Assembly: GCF_003287935.1 (NCBI RefSeq)
Contig: NZ_CP030287.1
Coordinates: forward strand, 8,303,369 to 8,367,368
Length of the DNA: 64,000 nt
DNA from: Streptomyces sp. ICC1
GTDB lineage: Bacteria; Actinomycetota; Actinomycetes; Streptomycetales; Streptomycetaceae
Direction: 5' to 3'
In this document: one piece after another, positions 1 to 8,353 of the stretch
Numbering within the stretch: the stretch's first letter is position 1
How the letters are laid out: the number at the start of each line of letters is the position of its first letter
The notes under the pieces: generated by a model
The model's input: only the letters and a program-made list of their open reading frames with translations
The model's database searches: none
Told to the model about the DNA's origin: nothing
Program-made: the position numbers and the translations under genes

Positions 1-5
1 GTGGA

Positions 6-38
6 TCGTCGGCAGCGTCATATGTGTATAAGAGCCAG
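6..38 (+). other. Nextera read-1 adapter remnant (synthetic)
   Basis: The stretch matches the 33-nt Nextera read-1 oligonucleotide (TCGTCGGCAGCGTC followed by the 19-nt mosaic end) at 31 of 33 positions. The mismatches are at 21 and 35. This is library-preparation DNA, not genome. Everything left of about position 39 should be treated as non-biological, and it marks an assembly end or join. Confidence 0.95.
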
Positions 39-54
39 GGGTGGTGGTGGGGGC

Positions 55-393
55 TCACCACTCGGCGAACGAGCCGTCTTCGTGGCGCCACACGGGGTTG
101 CGCCACGCGTCGAAGCGGAACGGCTCGGGGTCGGTGACGTGGTCGAGGAACTCCCGGCGGGTGAAGAGGCGTTCACCGAGGGCGAGGGCGAGGGCGAGGG
201 GGATGTTGGTGGCGTTCACCCGATCGGAGCCGGCCTGCATGCGCTCGGGGAGGACGGGCTCCTGCGCACGCACCGGCTCGGCGCGCCCCTCGATGACGGG
301 CTCGCCCCGGCCGACGACGCCCTCGTCGGTCTCGACGCGCACGAACAGCCGGCGGGGCGGGGCCGTGAACGTCTCGATACGGGTGATCTTCAC
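55..393 (-). pseudogene. Collapsed galactonate-dehydratase-like gene (enolase superfamily)
   Basis: A GTG start at 393, preceded by GGAGAGG, opens with [20 protein letters not shown], the N-terminal capping strand of D-galactonate/mandelate-racemase-type dehydratases. About residue 43 the sequence jumps to a mid-barrel segment ([13 protein letters not shown]) and then to DPEPFRF and the family C-terminus [16 protein letters not shown]. The product would be 112 residues against about 380 for the family. The acid-sugar-binding and metal-ligand regions are missing, so it cannot be active. The frame stays open across the joins, which suggests that assembly collapse through short GAGGGCGAGGGCGAG-type repeats is as likely as true deletion. 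It lies downstream of a GntR regulator on the same strand, the usual arrangement for a sugar-acid catabolic operon. Confidence 0.7.
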
Positions 394-531
394 TGCGGAC
401 GGTGTCCTCTCCTGGTGGGGATGGCAGGACGTGTCTGCTGGTGCTGCGGGTAATGCCGGTGCCGCGGATACCACGGGCGCTGCGGACGCCGCTACGGGTA
501 CTGCGGGTGGTGCGGTACGGCTGTGTCCCCC

Positions 532-1221
532 TCAGGGGTGGTCGCGGCGGGCCATGTCGAGGAGGTCGAGCACGGCCGCGTGCGCGCCGTCCGCGTCCCC
601 CGCGCGGACCTGGTCCACCACGGCCCGGTGGATCGCGTGCGGGTGCTCGAAGTCCCCCTCGTGCACCGTGCGGTCGCGTTCCACGAGGGCCGGGATGATC
701 ACCCGGTACATCTGGGTGAAGAACAGGTTGTGCGAGGCGGTCAGCAGCGCCAGGTGGAACGCGGCGTCCGCCCGTACGTGCAGGACCGGGTCGCTGCCGC
801 TCGCGGCCATCGCCGCCAGCGCCGCGTCCAGCGCGGCCAGGTCCTGCTCGGTCGCCCGTACGGCGGCCAGCGCGGCCGCGGCCGGTTCGATCGAGCGGCG
901 CAGCTCGAGCAGGTCCGAGAAGAAGCAGTCGGGTGCGCCGGCCGCGAGCTTCCAGCGCAGGACGTCGGCGTCGAAGAGGTTCCAGTCGGTGCGCGGGCGC
1001 ACGAAGGTGCCGCGCTTCTGGCGGGCGTCGAGCAGGCCCTTGGCCATGAGCACCTTGACGGCCTCGCGGAGCACGGTCGTGCTGACGTCGAGCTCTTCCA
1101 GGAGCCGGGGGAGGTCGAGCGTTGCCCCCTCGTCGTACGTGCCGTCGAAGATCCGGCGGGCCAGCTCTTCCACTGCGGCCTTGTGGACCCCGCGGCCGGC
1201 GTACGCGGCTTCGGTGCTCAA
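532..1221 (-). CDS. GntR-family (FadR subfamily) transcriptional regulator
   Basis: The 229-residue protein has an N-terminal winged helix (about residues 12-75; LLEELDVSTTVLREAVKVL is the recognition region) and an all-helical FCD ligand domain (about 95-220) with histidines and acidic residues (HVRADAAFHLALL, HRAVVDQV) typical of the metal-binding effector pocket. The TTG start at 1221 is preceded by GGAGAGGGG. It is encoded just upstream of a dehydratase remnant on the same strand, so a sugar-acid (galactonate- or gluconate-like) effector is the natural inference. The small palindromes at 1291-1325 are candidate autoregulatory operators. Confidence 0.85.
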   Translation of the reverse strand: MSTEAAYAGRGVHKAAVEELARRIFDGTYDEGATLDLPRLLEELDVSTTVLREAVKVLMAKGLLDARQKRGTFVRPRTDWNLFDADVLRWKLAAGAPDCFFSDLLELRRSIEPAAAALAAVRATEQDLAALDAALAAMAASGSDPVLHVRADAAFHLALLTASHNLFFTQMYRVIIPALVERDRTVHEGDFEHPHAIHRAVVDQVRAGDADGAHAAVLDLLDMARRDHP

Positions 1222-1290
1222 CGACGTTTCCCCTCTCCGGGTAGGGTTTTCGGGCCTTTGGTCCCTACTTGACCCCCCGGCAAGGCAAAG

Positions 1291-1325
1291 ACTTGCACAA
1301 GTAATCGTTAATTAGCAATTATTGC
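1291..1325. promoter_or_regulatory. AT-rich palindromic sites upstream of the GntR gene
   Basis: Two perfect small palindromes lie 70-105 bp upstream of the GntR start: ACTTGCACAAGT (1291-1302) and GCAATTATTGC (1315-1325). The intervening DNA is unusually AT-rich for this genome. Position and symmetry suit a GntR operator or promoter. This is an inference from sequence only. Confidence 0.45.
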
Positions 1326-1467
1326 GCCGGGCTCCGGAATCCCTGATTCCGGCCGCTCCCGTCTACCGCGCGGCGGCCCGGTACCGGCGGCCGACCTGGC
1401 ACCGGTGGCCGGTCCGGCCTGCCGAAGCGCGGGATCGGGCAAGTACCGCTTCGCGCCGAGACCTCGC

Positions 1468-2217
1468 TCAGGCGGGCCGGCCGACGGGCCTCCTGGTGGT
1501 GGTGCGTGCCCGCTGCTCCCGCGCCGCCTGCTCGGGGTGGCGGGCGCGCCAGTACGGATTGTCGTGCGGCAGGGCGCTGCCGACCCGCCCGTACATGCCG
1601 AACCACATCAGCATCACGCCCACCACGAAGCTGAACAGCACGTTCGGGATGTGGAAGGCCAGGAAGTTCAGCCCGGTGTCGAGCAGCGCCAGGTTCAGGA
1701 ACCCGCTCGCGATGAACAGCAGGCCCAGCACGATGTTGAGGGTCGACGCGAAGCTCCCTCCGATCACCATCCCGGTGAACAGCAGCGCTCCGATGCAGAT
1801 CGACAGGACGCTCAGCGCGCCGTTGGTGTTCAGGGCGAGCACCGTGTCCCCGCCGGTGTCGAAGAAGCCGACCCGGTCGATGAGCCCCAGGATCCCGAAG
1901 ACCACCAGCAGCAGCCCGGTCAGGCCCGCGCCGACCCGGTAGACCTTGCTGAGCTTGTGATCGGCGGGCAGGTGGTCATCGAGCCGGGCGTTGACGGGGC
2001 GCAGCAGCCGGCGCGCCATCCCCTCGGACGGCTCCGCCGGGTGGGACGGCGGACGGGGCTCGTGGGCGACGTACGGCGCGTAGTTCTCGTGCGACTCGTG
2101 GCACCCGTAGAGCGCATGTGGCGCGTAGGACTCAGGCGGTGCGGGAGGCGCCTGGGCCGCGCGGGGCGCGCGGGATGTACGAGGCTTGCGAGACGGCTGG
2201 GAAGCGTGGGCGGCCAT
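1468..2217 (-). CDS. DUF4383 integral membrane protein
   Basis: The 249-residue protein has a Pro/Ala/His-rich cytoplasmic N-terminus (about residues 1-75) followed by four hydrophobic segments (about 95-115, 130-155, 160-180, 185-210), the DUF4383 pattern. The ATG at 2217 follows GAGGAGG with good spacing, so the longer upstream frame is not needed. The C-terminus is arginine-rich. The family is common in actinobacteria and its function is unknown. Confidence 0.8.
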   Translation of the reverse strand: MAAHASQPSRKPRTSRAPRAAQAPPAPPESYAPHALYGCHESHENYAPYVAHEPRPPSHPAEPSEGMARRLLRPVNARLDDHLPADHKLSKVYRVGAGLTGLLLVVFGILGLIDRVGFFDTGGDTVLALNTNGALSVLSICIGALLFTGMVIGGSFASTLNIVLGLLFIASGFLNLALLDTGLNFLAFHIPNVLFSFVVGVMLMWFGMYGRVGSALPHDNPYWRARHPEQAAREQRARTTTRRPVGRPA

Positions 2218-2289
2218 GGCGCCCTCCTCTGCTCCGTTCCAGCATCCGCCGACGCCCACCCGGGGACAACCCCGGCGCGCTCAGCCGCC

Positions 2290-3537
2290 TCAGCCGTGGC
2301 CCCGCTCGGTCCGGATGTCCGACACCACCCGGTGCGCGGCCGACCGTACGGCCTCCATCTCCTGCAGGAAGGCCCAGTAATCGGGGTGGCGGTCCTCCAG
2401 AGCGGCCAGGGCCCGGTCCACCCGGGCCACCGCCTCGTCCAGCGGGCGCGCGTGCCGCGCCTCCGGGACCGTACGGCCCTCCATGGCCAGCCGCTGCGCG
2501 TCCCGGATCGCGAACCGCGTCCGCTGCACCTCGCCCTGCGGATCCCGCGCCACCGCCTCCAGCCGCGTCAGCCGCTCCTGGGCCGCCGAGACCGCCTCGT
2601 CGGTCGCGTCCAGTGCGACCCGCACCGCCTCCACCAGCGCCGCGACGTCGGCCCAGCGCTGCTGGTCGCGCGCCCGGCCGGCCTCCGCGAGCCGGTCCTC
2701 GGCCTGCGCGACATCCCGTACCGCCTGCTCCGGCACCTGCTGGAGGTCCTGCCAGCAGGCCGCGCTGAAACGCCGGCGCAGCTCGCTGAGGACCGGATCC
2801 ACCCGGTCCGCCCGGTTGCGCAGCGCCTGCGCCCGGGTCCGCAGGCTCACCAGCCGCCGGTCGATCTCCGCGGCCCGCTCCGGGAGGCGCGCCGCCTCGG
2901 CCCGTATGGCCTCGGCGTCGCGCAGGATCCGGTCGGCGCGCTGCACGGTCTCCTGCACACCGTGCTGCCCGGCACCCTGGTTCAGCTTGGTCAGCTCCGG
3001 CCCCAGCGCCGCGAGCCGGGCGGCCAGGTCGTCGGCCCGCATCCCCTTCCCGCGCACGTCGTCCAGCGCCGTGCTCGCCGCGAGGAGCGCGGCCCTGGCC
3101 CGCTCCCGGGCCGGCGCCACCCGGGCCAGCTGCGTCTCGGCCTTGTCCAGCAGAGGCTGCAGCCCCTGCGCGAACCGGTCCAGCTCGCCCTTGACCCGTA
3201 CGAGCTCGTCCTTGGCCCGGGTCAGTTCCTCCCGGGCCCGCGTCGCGGTGGCCGCCTCCAGCTCCGCGCGGTCGAGGTCGTGCGCGTCGACGGCATCGAT
3301 GTACACGTGGCTGACCTGGTCGATCCGCTGCCCGAGCGCGACGAATCCCTCGCCCGCCCGGCGCGCCTCCGGTGAACCGTCCGCGGCCGCGATCGTCTCG
3401 ATCGAGATCCGCAGATCCCGCTGCGCGGTGTCCAGCTCGTAGAACGCCGCGGCGGCGGCGTCCTTGGCCGCCTGCGCGTCCGCCCGCCGACTCTCGTCCC
3501 GCCCGCCGCCGAACCATCGCCGGGGTGCCGTCGTCAC
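2290..3537 (-). CDS. Conserved coiled-coil protein of unknown function
   Basis: The 415-residue soluble protein is almost entirely helical and rich in Ala, Arg, Glu and Leu. Heptad-like repeats (for example ATRAREELTRAKDELVRVK and later AQEALRARADR-type stretches) predict long coiled coils from about residue 80 to 360. No signal peptide, membrane span or catalytic motif is visible. It reads away from the tRNA-Val gene. I do not recognise a function; a structural or scaffolding role would be a guess. Confidence 0.75.
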   Translation of the reverse strand: MTTAPRRWFGGGRDESRRADAQAAKDAAAAAFYELDTAQRDLRISIETIAAADGSPEARRAGEGFVALGQRIDQVSHVYIDAVDAHDLDRAELEAATATRAREELTRAKDELVRVKGELDRFAQGLQPLLDKAETQLARVAPARERARAALLAASTALDDVRGKGMRADDLAARLAALGPELTKLNQGAGQHGVQETVQRADRILRDAEAIRAEAARLPERAAEIDRRLVSLRTRAQALRNRADRVDPVLSELRRRFSAACWQDLQQVPEQAVRDVAQAEDRLAEAGRARDQQRWADVAALVEAVRVALDATDEAVSAAQERLTRLEAVARDPQGEVQRTRFAIRDAQRLAMEGRTVPEARHARPLDEAVARVDRALAALEDRHPDYWAFLQEMEAVRSAAHRVVSDIRTERGHG

Positions 3538-3655
3538 AGTTGCTCTCTCCCGTACGCGCCCGAATCGCCCCTGCCCCTACCCCGGTCCATTCTCCCTCAC
3601 GGGAACGGGTTTGCGTGGGGGGTACGCCCTCGATGTAGGCTGTCCACTCATCCAC

Positions 3656-3730
3656 GGGTGCGTAGCTCAGGGGTAGAGCGCTGCTCTTACAAAGCAGATG
3701 TCGGCGGTTCGAAACCGTCCGCGCCCACCA
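3656..3730 (+). tRNA. tRNA-Val (anticodon TAC)
   Basis: A full cloverleaf is present. The acceptor stem GGGTGCG pairs with CGCGCCC, the anticodon loop CTTACAA has a TAC anticodon, and the T-loop GGTTCGAAACC is intact. The discriminator A is followed by an encoded CCA at 3728-3730. A strong hairpin terminator starts four bases later, so it is probably a monocistronic tRNA gene. Confidence 0.97.
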
Positions 3731-3733
3731 GCG

Positions 3734-3769
3734 AGAAGACCCCCCGCCGTTCACGGCGGGGGGTCTTCT
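3734..3769 (+). terminator. Hairpin terminator after tRNA-Val
   Basis: A perfect 16-bp stem (AGAAGACCCCCCGCCG at 3734-3749 paired with 3754-3769) closes a TTCA loop and is followed by a short pyrimidine-rich run. It is placed to end tRNA-Val transcription. Confidence 0.9.
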
Positions 3770-3967
3770 GCATCCAGGAGCGTCTCCGTGCGCCCTTCGT
3801 GCTCCTTGCTGCTTCCGGCACCGTGCAAGGGGCGCTCACCTCCGGAGCGCGAGGAGGGGGCGAGGTGGCACAACCCAAGTGTGGCGCGGTGACCTCGGAC
3901 GGGCAGGGCTGACATCAATGGGGTCGGACGCCGACTGTTTCGGGTGGGGGAGCGGGATAGTGGGGGT

Positions 3968-4192
3968 ATGTGCCGATCCATTAAGACGTTGCGTCCGCCC
4001 GCGATTCCGGAGAAGGCGACCGAGGAGGAGATCCGGGCCGCCGCCTTGCAGTACGTGCGGAAGGTGTCCGGGTTCAGGGCGCCCGCCGCGCACAACCAGG
4101 AGGCGTTCACCGCCGCCGTCGACGCGATCGCCGAGGCGACGCGGGACCTGCTCGACGGGATCCACGTCAGGGGGGCGGCCGCGGCGGGTTAG
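3968..4192 (+). CDS. DUF2277 small protein
   Basis: The 74-residue protein begins MCRSIKTLRPP, the hallmark opening of DUF2277, continues through a helical middle (KATEEEIRAAALQYVRKVSG) and ends in a short Ala/Gly tail. Its length fits the family. Its stop overlaps the stop of the convergent stress-protein gene at 4189-4192. Function is unknown; the conserved Cys near the N-terminus may bind a metal, which is speculation. Confidence 0.85.
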   Translation: MCRSIKTLRPPAIPEKATEEEIRAAALQYVRKVSGFRAPAAHNQEAFTAAVDAIAEATRDLLDGIHVRGAAAAG

Positions 4193-4809
4193 GCGAGATC
4201 CGTGAGCGGTGGCCAGGCGGCGGCCGGGACCGCGTTTTCTTCCAGGGGGAACACCGCGACCGGGCAGTCGGTGTGGAGGAGTACCGCGTTGGTCACCGAG
4301 CCCAGGCGGGGGGAGAGCGGGCGCTTGCGGTGGCGGCCCATGACGATCAGGTCCGCGGCTTGGGAGGCGGCGACCAGGTGACCGGCCGCGTCGCCGGGCG
4401 CCGACAACTGCTCGACCGCCACCTCCGGGAACCACCACGGGGCAGGCGGCGCGGCTCGCGCAGGCCAGGCCGTTCGAGCCGAGGAGGGGGCTGGCGGAGC
4501 CGCCGCGGCCGCGGGAGCCGAGAAACCATCAGCTGGGCGCCCTCGCCGAGGCCCGGCAGCACGTTGTCGGGGGTTCCCGTGCGGCCGTCGAGGGCCTCGC
4601 GGACCCGGATGAGCACGGGGTCGTCGTCCCGGCGCGGCTCGTCGAAGGCGCCGGACAGCGCCGAGCCGATCGTGTCCGTGGAGAGGCGGGCGTGCACGAT
4701 GCGCAGCGGTGCGCCGGCCATCAGGGCTTGGGAGAGGGCCCATTCCAGGGCCGTTGGAGTTCGCGGAACCGCCCACGGCGGCGATCACGGGGCGCTGGCT
4801 CTGGTCCAT
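4189..4809 (-). pseudogene. Universal stress protein gene with three frameshifts
   Basis: The start (ATG at 4809 after AAGGAG) gives MDQSQRPVIAAVGGSANS, a UspA N-terminus. The homologous sequence then shifts frame near 4755 (to ALEWALSQALMAGAPLRIVH), near 4525 (to GSRGRGG, the ATP-binding GxxGxxG region) and near 4425 (to PEVAVEQLSAPGDAAGH). It ends with the second Usp domain (ADLIVMGRHRKRPLSPRLGS) and PLTDLA. Each break is a single-base gain or loss and every segment is otherwise well conserved. Sequencing indels are therefore more likely than genetic decay. An intact gene would be a two-domain Usp. Confidence 0.75.
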
Positions 4810-4860
4810 GGCGGGCTCCTTGTGGGCAGCGGTGCGTGGACCCAGCCTCGCGGGGGCGGA

Positions 4861-4923
4861 CGCCTGGCGGGAGTGCCCGATGGTCCCGAGCGGGTCGGGA
4901 CCATCAGGCGCTCCCGCCAGGCG
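4861..4923 (-). terminator. Long imperfect hairpin
   Basis: An outer 13-bp stem (CGCCTGGCGGGAG, 4861-4873, with 4911-4923) and an inner 11-bp stem (GATGGTCCCGA, 4879-4889, with 4895-4905) form a near-continuous hairpin with a 5-nt loop. It starts 15 bp past the stop of the surface-protein gene at 4938, so it most likely terminates that transcript. It also lies just upstream of the stress-protein start. Confidence 0.7.
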
Positions 4924-4937
4924 TACGGCGTGCGGGA

Positions 4938-5351
4938 CTAGGCGTGGCCCGTGCGGCGGCGGAGGAACCAGGCTCCGGCGCCGAGTGCGGTCGCGACGAG
5001 GGCGCCGCCCGCGGCGATCTCGCCCGGGCTCATGGAATCGATGCTGCCGCCGAGCCCGCCGCGGGCCGCGCCCGGGGTGATGTTCAGGGCGACGGTGACG
5101 CGCTCGCCGCCGGGGCCGCCGCACTCGAAGGTGACGGGGTGTGAACCGGCGCTGATGTTGCGGGAGGTGGTGGCCGCGCCGAAGAGGTTGGTGGCCTCCG
5201 CGTTGCCCGGGGTCAGCCATACGTCGCCGAAGGCGCGCGAGGAGGCCTTGCCGGTACGGGTCCCGCAGCCGGTGACGTTGAGGCTGACCCGGCCGCCGGG
5301 GGCGACGTTGGTGGGGGAGACGCTGCCGGAGGGCTGGGCCTGGGCGAGGGT
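4938..5351 (-). CDS. Cell-surface protein with C-terminal membrane anchor (5' truncated)
   Basis: The fragment of about 137 residues reads AQAQPSGSVSPTNVAPGG onward, a beta-rich extracellular domain with paired cysteines (VTGCGTR and VTFECGG). It is followed by a single C-terminal membrane helix (about the last 30 residues) ending in WFLRRRTGHA. There is no LPXTG/LAXTG motif. AQAQ looks like the end of a signal peptide whose start is missing. Upstream of about 5352 the reading sense switches frame to an unrelated N-terminus, so the gene is truncated at a join. Confidence 0.55.
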   Translation of the reverse strand, partial: TLAQAQPSGSVSPTNVAPGGRVSLNVTGCGTRTGKASSRAFGDVWLTPGNAEATNLFGAATTSRNISAGSHPVTFECGGPGGERVTVALNITPGAARGGLGGSIDSMSPGEIAAGGALVATALGAGAWFLRRRTGHA

Positions 5352-5353
5352 GT

Positions 5354-5401
5354 GTCGGGGTCGCGAGGGGTCCAGCCGGGCGGTGGTGACGGGTCGCTCA
5401 T
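5354..5401 (-). CDS. Orphan N-terminus MSDPSPPPGWTPRDPD (fragment)
   Basis: An ATG at 5401 with GAGGAG eight bases upstream opens MSDPSPPPGWTPRDPD, a Pro-rich start typical of Streptomyces membrane proteins. After about 16 codons the sequence becomes the surface-protein coding frame, which is out of phase with it. It is probably the 5' end of a different gene joined artefactually. The identity cannot be determined. Confidence 0.35.
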
Positions 5402-5586
5402 CTCCGGGGCTCCTCGGCGCCGTACGAAATATCCACATCTGTACCTCATGCTGTCTACCCGATGGCCACCGCTTCCGCTCCGGACGGGCGTAATTCGTTC
5501 GCGTGGATCGCCCCTCCGCACTAAGCTCGCGCGCTTTGACCGTTCTGCGAACGACACAGCAACGACGTGGGAAACGGAGGGGTGCG

Positions 5587-6414
5587 GTGCGTGAGACGGC
5601 AGCCCGGCGCGCCGGGCTCTACGGGGCGGTCGCGGCCGGGGGCTTCCGCCGGTACGCCACCTACGGGACGGCGACCGCGGCCGGGGTGTTCACCAACACC
5701 GTGTTCGGCTTCATCCTCGCGTACACGTACATCGCGCTCTGGGACGAGCGGCCCGGTCTCGGCGGCTACGACCAGTCGCAGGCCCTGACCTTCATGTGGG
5801 TCACTCAGGCGCTGCTCGCCGCGGGCGCGCTGATCGGCGGCGGCTTCCAGGAGGAGTTCCAGGAGCGCGTCCGTACGGGTGACATCGCCGTCGACCTGTA
5901 CCGTCCGGCCGACCTCCAGATGTGGTGGCTGGCGGGCGATCTGGGCCGGGCCGGGTTCCAGCTCCTGGGCCGAGGGGTGGTCCCGCTGGTGGTGGGCGGG
6001 CTGGCCTTCCACCTGGCGCTGCCCGCCGACCCGGCGCGCTGGCTGCTGTTCCTGGTCTCCGTCGGCCTGGGGCTGGTGGTGAGCTTCGCGCTGCGCTACC
6101 TGCTGGGGCTGGCGGCGTTCTGGCTGATGGACGGGTCCGGGATCAACATGATGGCCACGGTCGCCTCCATCTTCTTCTCCGGGATGCTGCTGCCGCTGAC
6201 CGTGTTCCCCGGCGGCTTCGGGGAGTTCGTCCGCGTCCTGCCGTGGGCGGCCATGCTCCAGGTGCCGATGGACGTGCTGCTCGGCGAGGGCGCGGGCGCC
6301 GGAAGCGCGGCCGGGGCGCTGGGCTTCCAGGCCGCCTGGGCGGCGGCCCTGTTGGGGCTGGGCAGGGTGGTGCAGTCGGCTGCGACGCGCAAGGTGGTGG
6401 TCCAGGGTGGCTGA
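5587..6414 (+). CDS. ABC-2 type exporter permease, first subunit
   Basis: The 275-residue protein has six predicted membrane helices and the ABC-2/DUF990-type layout, including a conserved loop ERVRTGDIAVDLYRPADLQ between helices 2 and 3. The GTG start at 5587 follows GGAGG (5576-5580). Its stop overlaps the start of the second permease by 8 bp and the ATPase follows directly, so the three genes form a tight operon for a heteromeric exporter. The substrate is unknown. Confidence 0.85.
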   Translation: MRETAARRAGLYGAVAAGGFRRYATYGTATAAGVFTNTVFGFILAYTYIALWDERPGLGGYDQSQALTFMWVTQALLAAGALIGGGFQEEFQERVRTGDIAVDLYRPADLQMWWLAGDLGRAGFQLLGRGVVPLVVGGLAFHLALPADPARWLLFLVSVGLGLVVSFALRYLLGLAAFWLMDGSGINMMATVASIFFSGMLLPLTVFPGGFGEFVRVLPWAAMLQVPMDVLLGEGAGAGSAAGALGFQAAWAAALLGLGRVVQSAATRKVVVQGG

Positions 6415-7303
6415 CCGGGTGGCCGAGGCGACGACTCCCGTACGCGACCGGCCGGAGCGGGCCCTCCACGGCCCGCTCCCGCCCCGGCGCAACCGGGCCG
6501 TGGAGGGCCTGCGCGGCTACGGGCTGATCGCCGCGATGTGGATCCGGTCGACGATGACGTACCGCACGTCCTTCTTCCTCTCCACCCTGGGGAACGCGGC
6601 GATCACGCTCCTCGACTTCGTCGCGATCTCCATCATGTTCTCGCACGTGGACGAGCTGGGCGGTTTCACGCTCCCCGAGATCGCACTGCTGTACGGGTCC
6701 TGCTCGGCCTCCCTGGGCCTGGCCGACCTGCTGCTCGGCAACACCGACCGGATCGGCACCCGGATCCGGGACGGATCGCTCGACACCATGCTGGTCCGCC
6801 CGGTCCCGGTGCTCGCCCAGGTCGCGGCCGACCGGTTCGCGCTGCGCCGGCTGGGGCGCGTCGTACAGGGCCTCGCGGTGCTGGGATGGGCGGTCTCGGA
6901 GCTGGACCAACTGCACTGGACGGCCGGGAAGGTGCTGCTGGTGCCCGTGATGATCACGGCCGGGGCGGCGATCTTCGGCGCGGTGATGGTGGCGGGGGCG
7001 GCGTTCCAGTTCCTCGCCGGAGATGCGGCGGAGGTGCAGAACTCCTTCACCTACGGCGGCTGCACGATGCTCCAGTACCCGCCGACGGTCTTCGGCAAGG
7101 ACCTGCTGCGCGGGGTGACCTTCATCGTCCCGCTCGCCTTCGTCAACTGGCTGCCCGCGCTGCACGTGCTGGGCCGGCCCGATCCGCTGGGGCTGCCGGG
7201 GTGGGTGGCGTACGCGAGCCCGCTCGTGGCCTTCGCGGTGTTCCTCCCCGCGTCGCTGGCCTGGCGCGCGGGGGTCCGTTCGTACCGCAGCACGGGGAGC
7301 TGA
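6407..7303 (+). CDS. ABC-2 type exporter permease, second subunit
   Basis: The 298-residue membrane protein is a paralogue of the upstream permease. It has a basic N-terminal tail, six hydrophobic segments and the equivalent loop (RIRDGSLDTMLVRPVPVLAQ, about residues 122-141). GTG at 6407 overlaps the end of the first permease, indicating translational coupling. In this family two different permeases and one ATPase make the transporter. Confidence 0.85.
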   Translation: MADRVAEATTPVRDRPERALHGPLPPRRNRAVEGLRGYGLIAAMWIRSTMTYRTSFFLSTLGNAAITLLDFVAISIMFSHVDELGGFTLPEIALLYGSCSASLGLADLLLGNTDRIGTRIRDGSLDTMLVRPVPVLAQVAADRFALRRLGRVVQGLAVLGWAVSELDQLHWTAGKVLLVPVMITAGAAIFGAVMVAGAAFQFLAGDAAEVQNSFTYGGCTMLQYPPTVFGKDLLRGVTFIVPLAFVNWLPALHVLGRPDPLGLPGWVAYASPLVAFAVFLPASLAWRAGVRSYRSTGS

Positions 7304-7309
7304 GCCCGC

Positions 7310-8278
7310 ATGGCCGATCCGCTGATCTCGCTGGACGAGGTCGAGAAGGTCTTTGACGTACGGCGCCGGGTCGGGTGGATGCGCCGGGAGAAGCGGCAGG
7401 TCAGAGCCGTGGACGGGCTCAGTTTCGAGGTGGCGCGGGGCGAGGTGGTCGGCTACATCGGGCCCAACGGCGCCGGCAAGTCGACCACCATCAAGATGCT
7501 GACCGGCATCCTCACCCCGAGCGGCGGGGAGCTGCGGGTCGCCGGCATCGACCCGGCGCGGGAGCGGATGCGCCTCGCGCACCGGATCGGGGTGGTGTTC
7601 GGGCAGCGCACGACCCTGTGGTGGGACCTGCCGCTGAAGGACTCGTACGGGCTGATGCGGCGGATGTACCGGATCCCGGCGGCGCGGTTCGCGGAGAACA
7701 TGGAGCGCTGTGTGGACCGGCTGGACCTGGCCGAGCTGCTCGACGTGCCGGTGCGCCAGCTCTCGCTGGGCCAGCGGATGCGCGGGGACATCGCGGCGGC
7801 GCTGCTGCACGACCCGGACGTGCTGTACCTGGACGAGCCGACGATCGGGCTGGACGTGGTCAGCAAGGCGAAGGTGCGGGGCTTCCTGCGGCAGCTGAAC
7901 GAGGAGCTCGGGACGACGGTGCTGCTGACCACGCACGACCTCCAGGACATCGAGCAACTGTGCGAGCGGGTGATGGTGATCGACCACGGGCGGCTGATGT
8001 ACGACGGGTCGCTGGGCGGACTGCACACGGCCGGCGGGGCGGGGGAGAGCGAGCGGACGCTGGTGGTGGACCTGGAGCGGGAGTTCCCGCCGATCGAGGT
8101 GGCCGGGGCGCGGGTGGTCAAGGTGGAGGGTCCGAGGCAGTGGCTGGCCTTCCCGGCGCGGGCTTCGGCCGCGCCGCTGGTGGCGGCGGTGGCGGCGGAG
8201 TACCCGCTGCTCGACCTGTCGGTGCGGGAGCCGGACATCGAGGACGTGATCGCGCGGATGTACGCGGGACGGGGATAA
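7310..8278 (+). CDS. ABC transporter ATP-binding protein
   Basis: The 322-residue protein has Walker A GPNGAGKST (about residue 52), a Q-loop region, an LSLGQRMRG signature (about 148), Walker B VLYLDEPTIGLD (about 171) and H-loop TTHD (about 202). The C-terminal 80 residues form the extension typical of DrrA/NatA-like exporters, ending DVIARMYAGRG. It starts 6 bp after the second permease and energises that exporter. Drug or lipid export is the usual family role; the substrate is not indicated. Confidence 0.9.
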   Translation: MADPLISLDEVEKVFDVRRRVGWMRREKRQVRAVDGLSFEVARGEVVGYIGPNGAGKSTTIKMLTGILTPSGGELRVAGIDPARERMRLAHRIGVVFGQRTTLWWDLPLKDSYGLMRRMYRIPAARFAENMERCVDRLDLAELLDVPVRQLSLGQRMRGDIAAALLHDPDVLYLDEPTIGLDVVSKAKVRGFLRQLNEELGTTVLLTTHDLQDIEQLCERVMVIDHGRLMYDGSLGGLHTAGGAGESERTLVVDLEREFPPIEVAGARVVKVEGPRQWLAFPARASAAPLVAAVAAEYPLLDLSVREPDIEDVIARMYAGRG

Positions 8279-8353
8279 ATCAGGGAGAACCCTGAGTTGG
8301 AGCCGGGTCCAAAGTCATACAACTCTTGGGGGCGACTGCTTAGGCTGGTCCTC

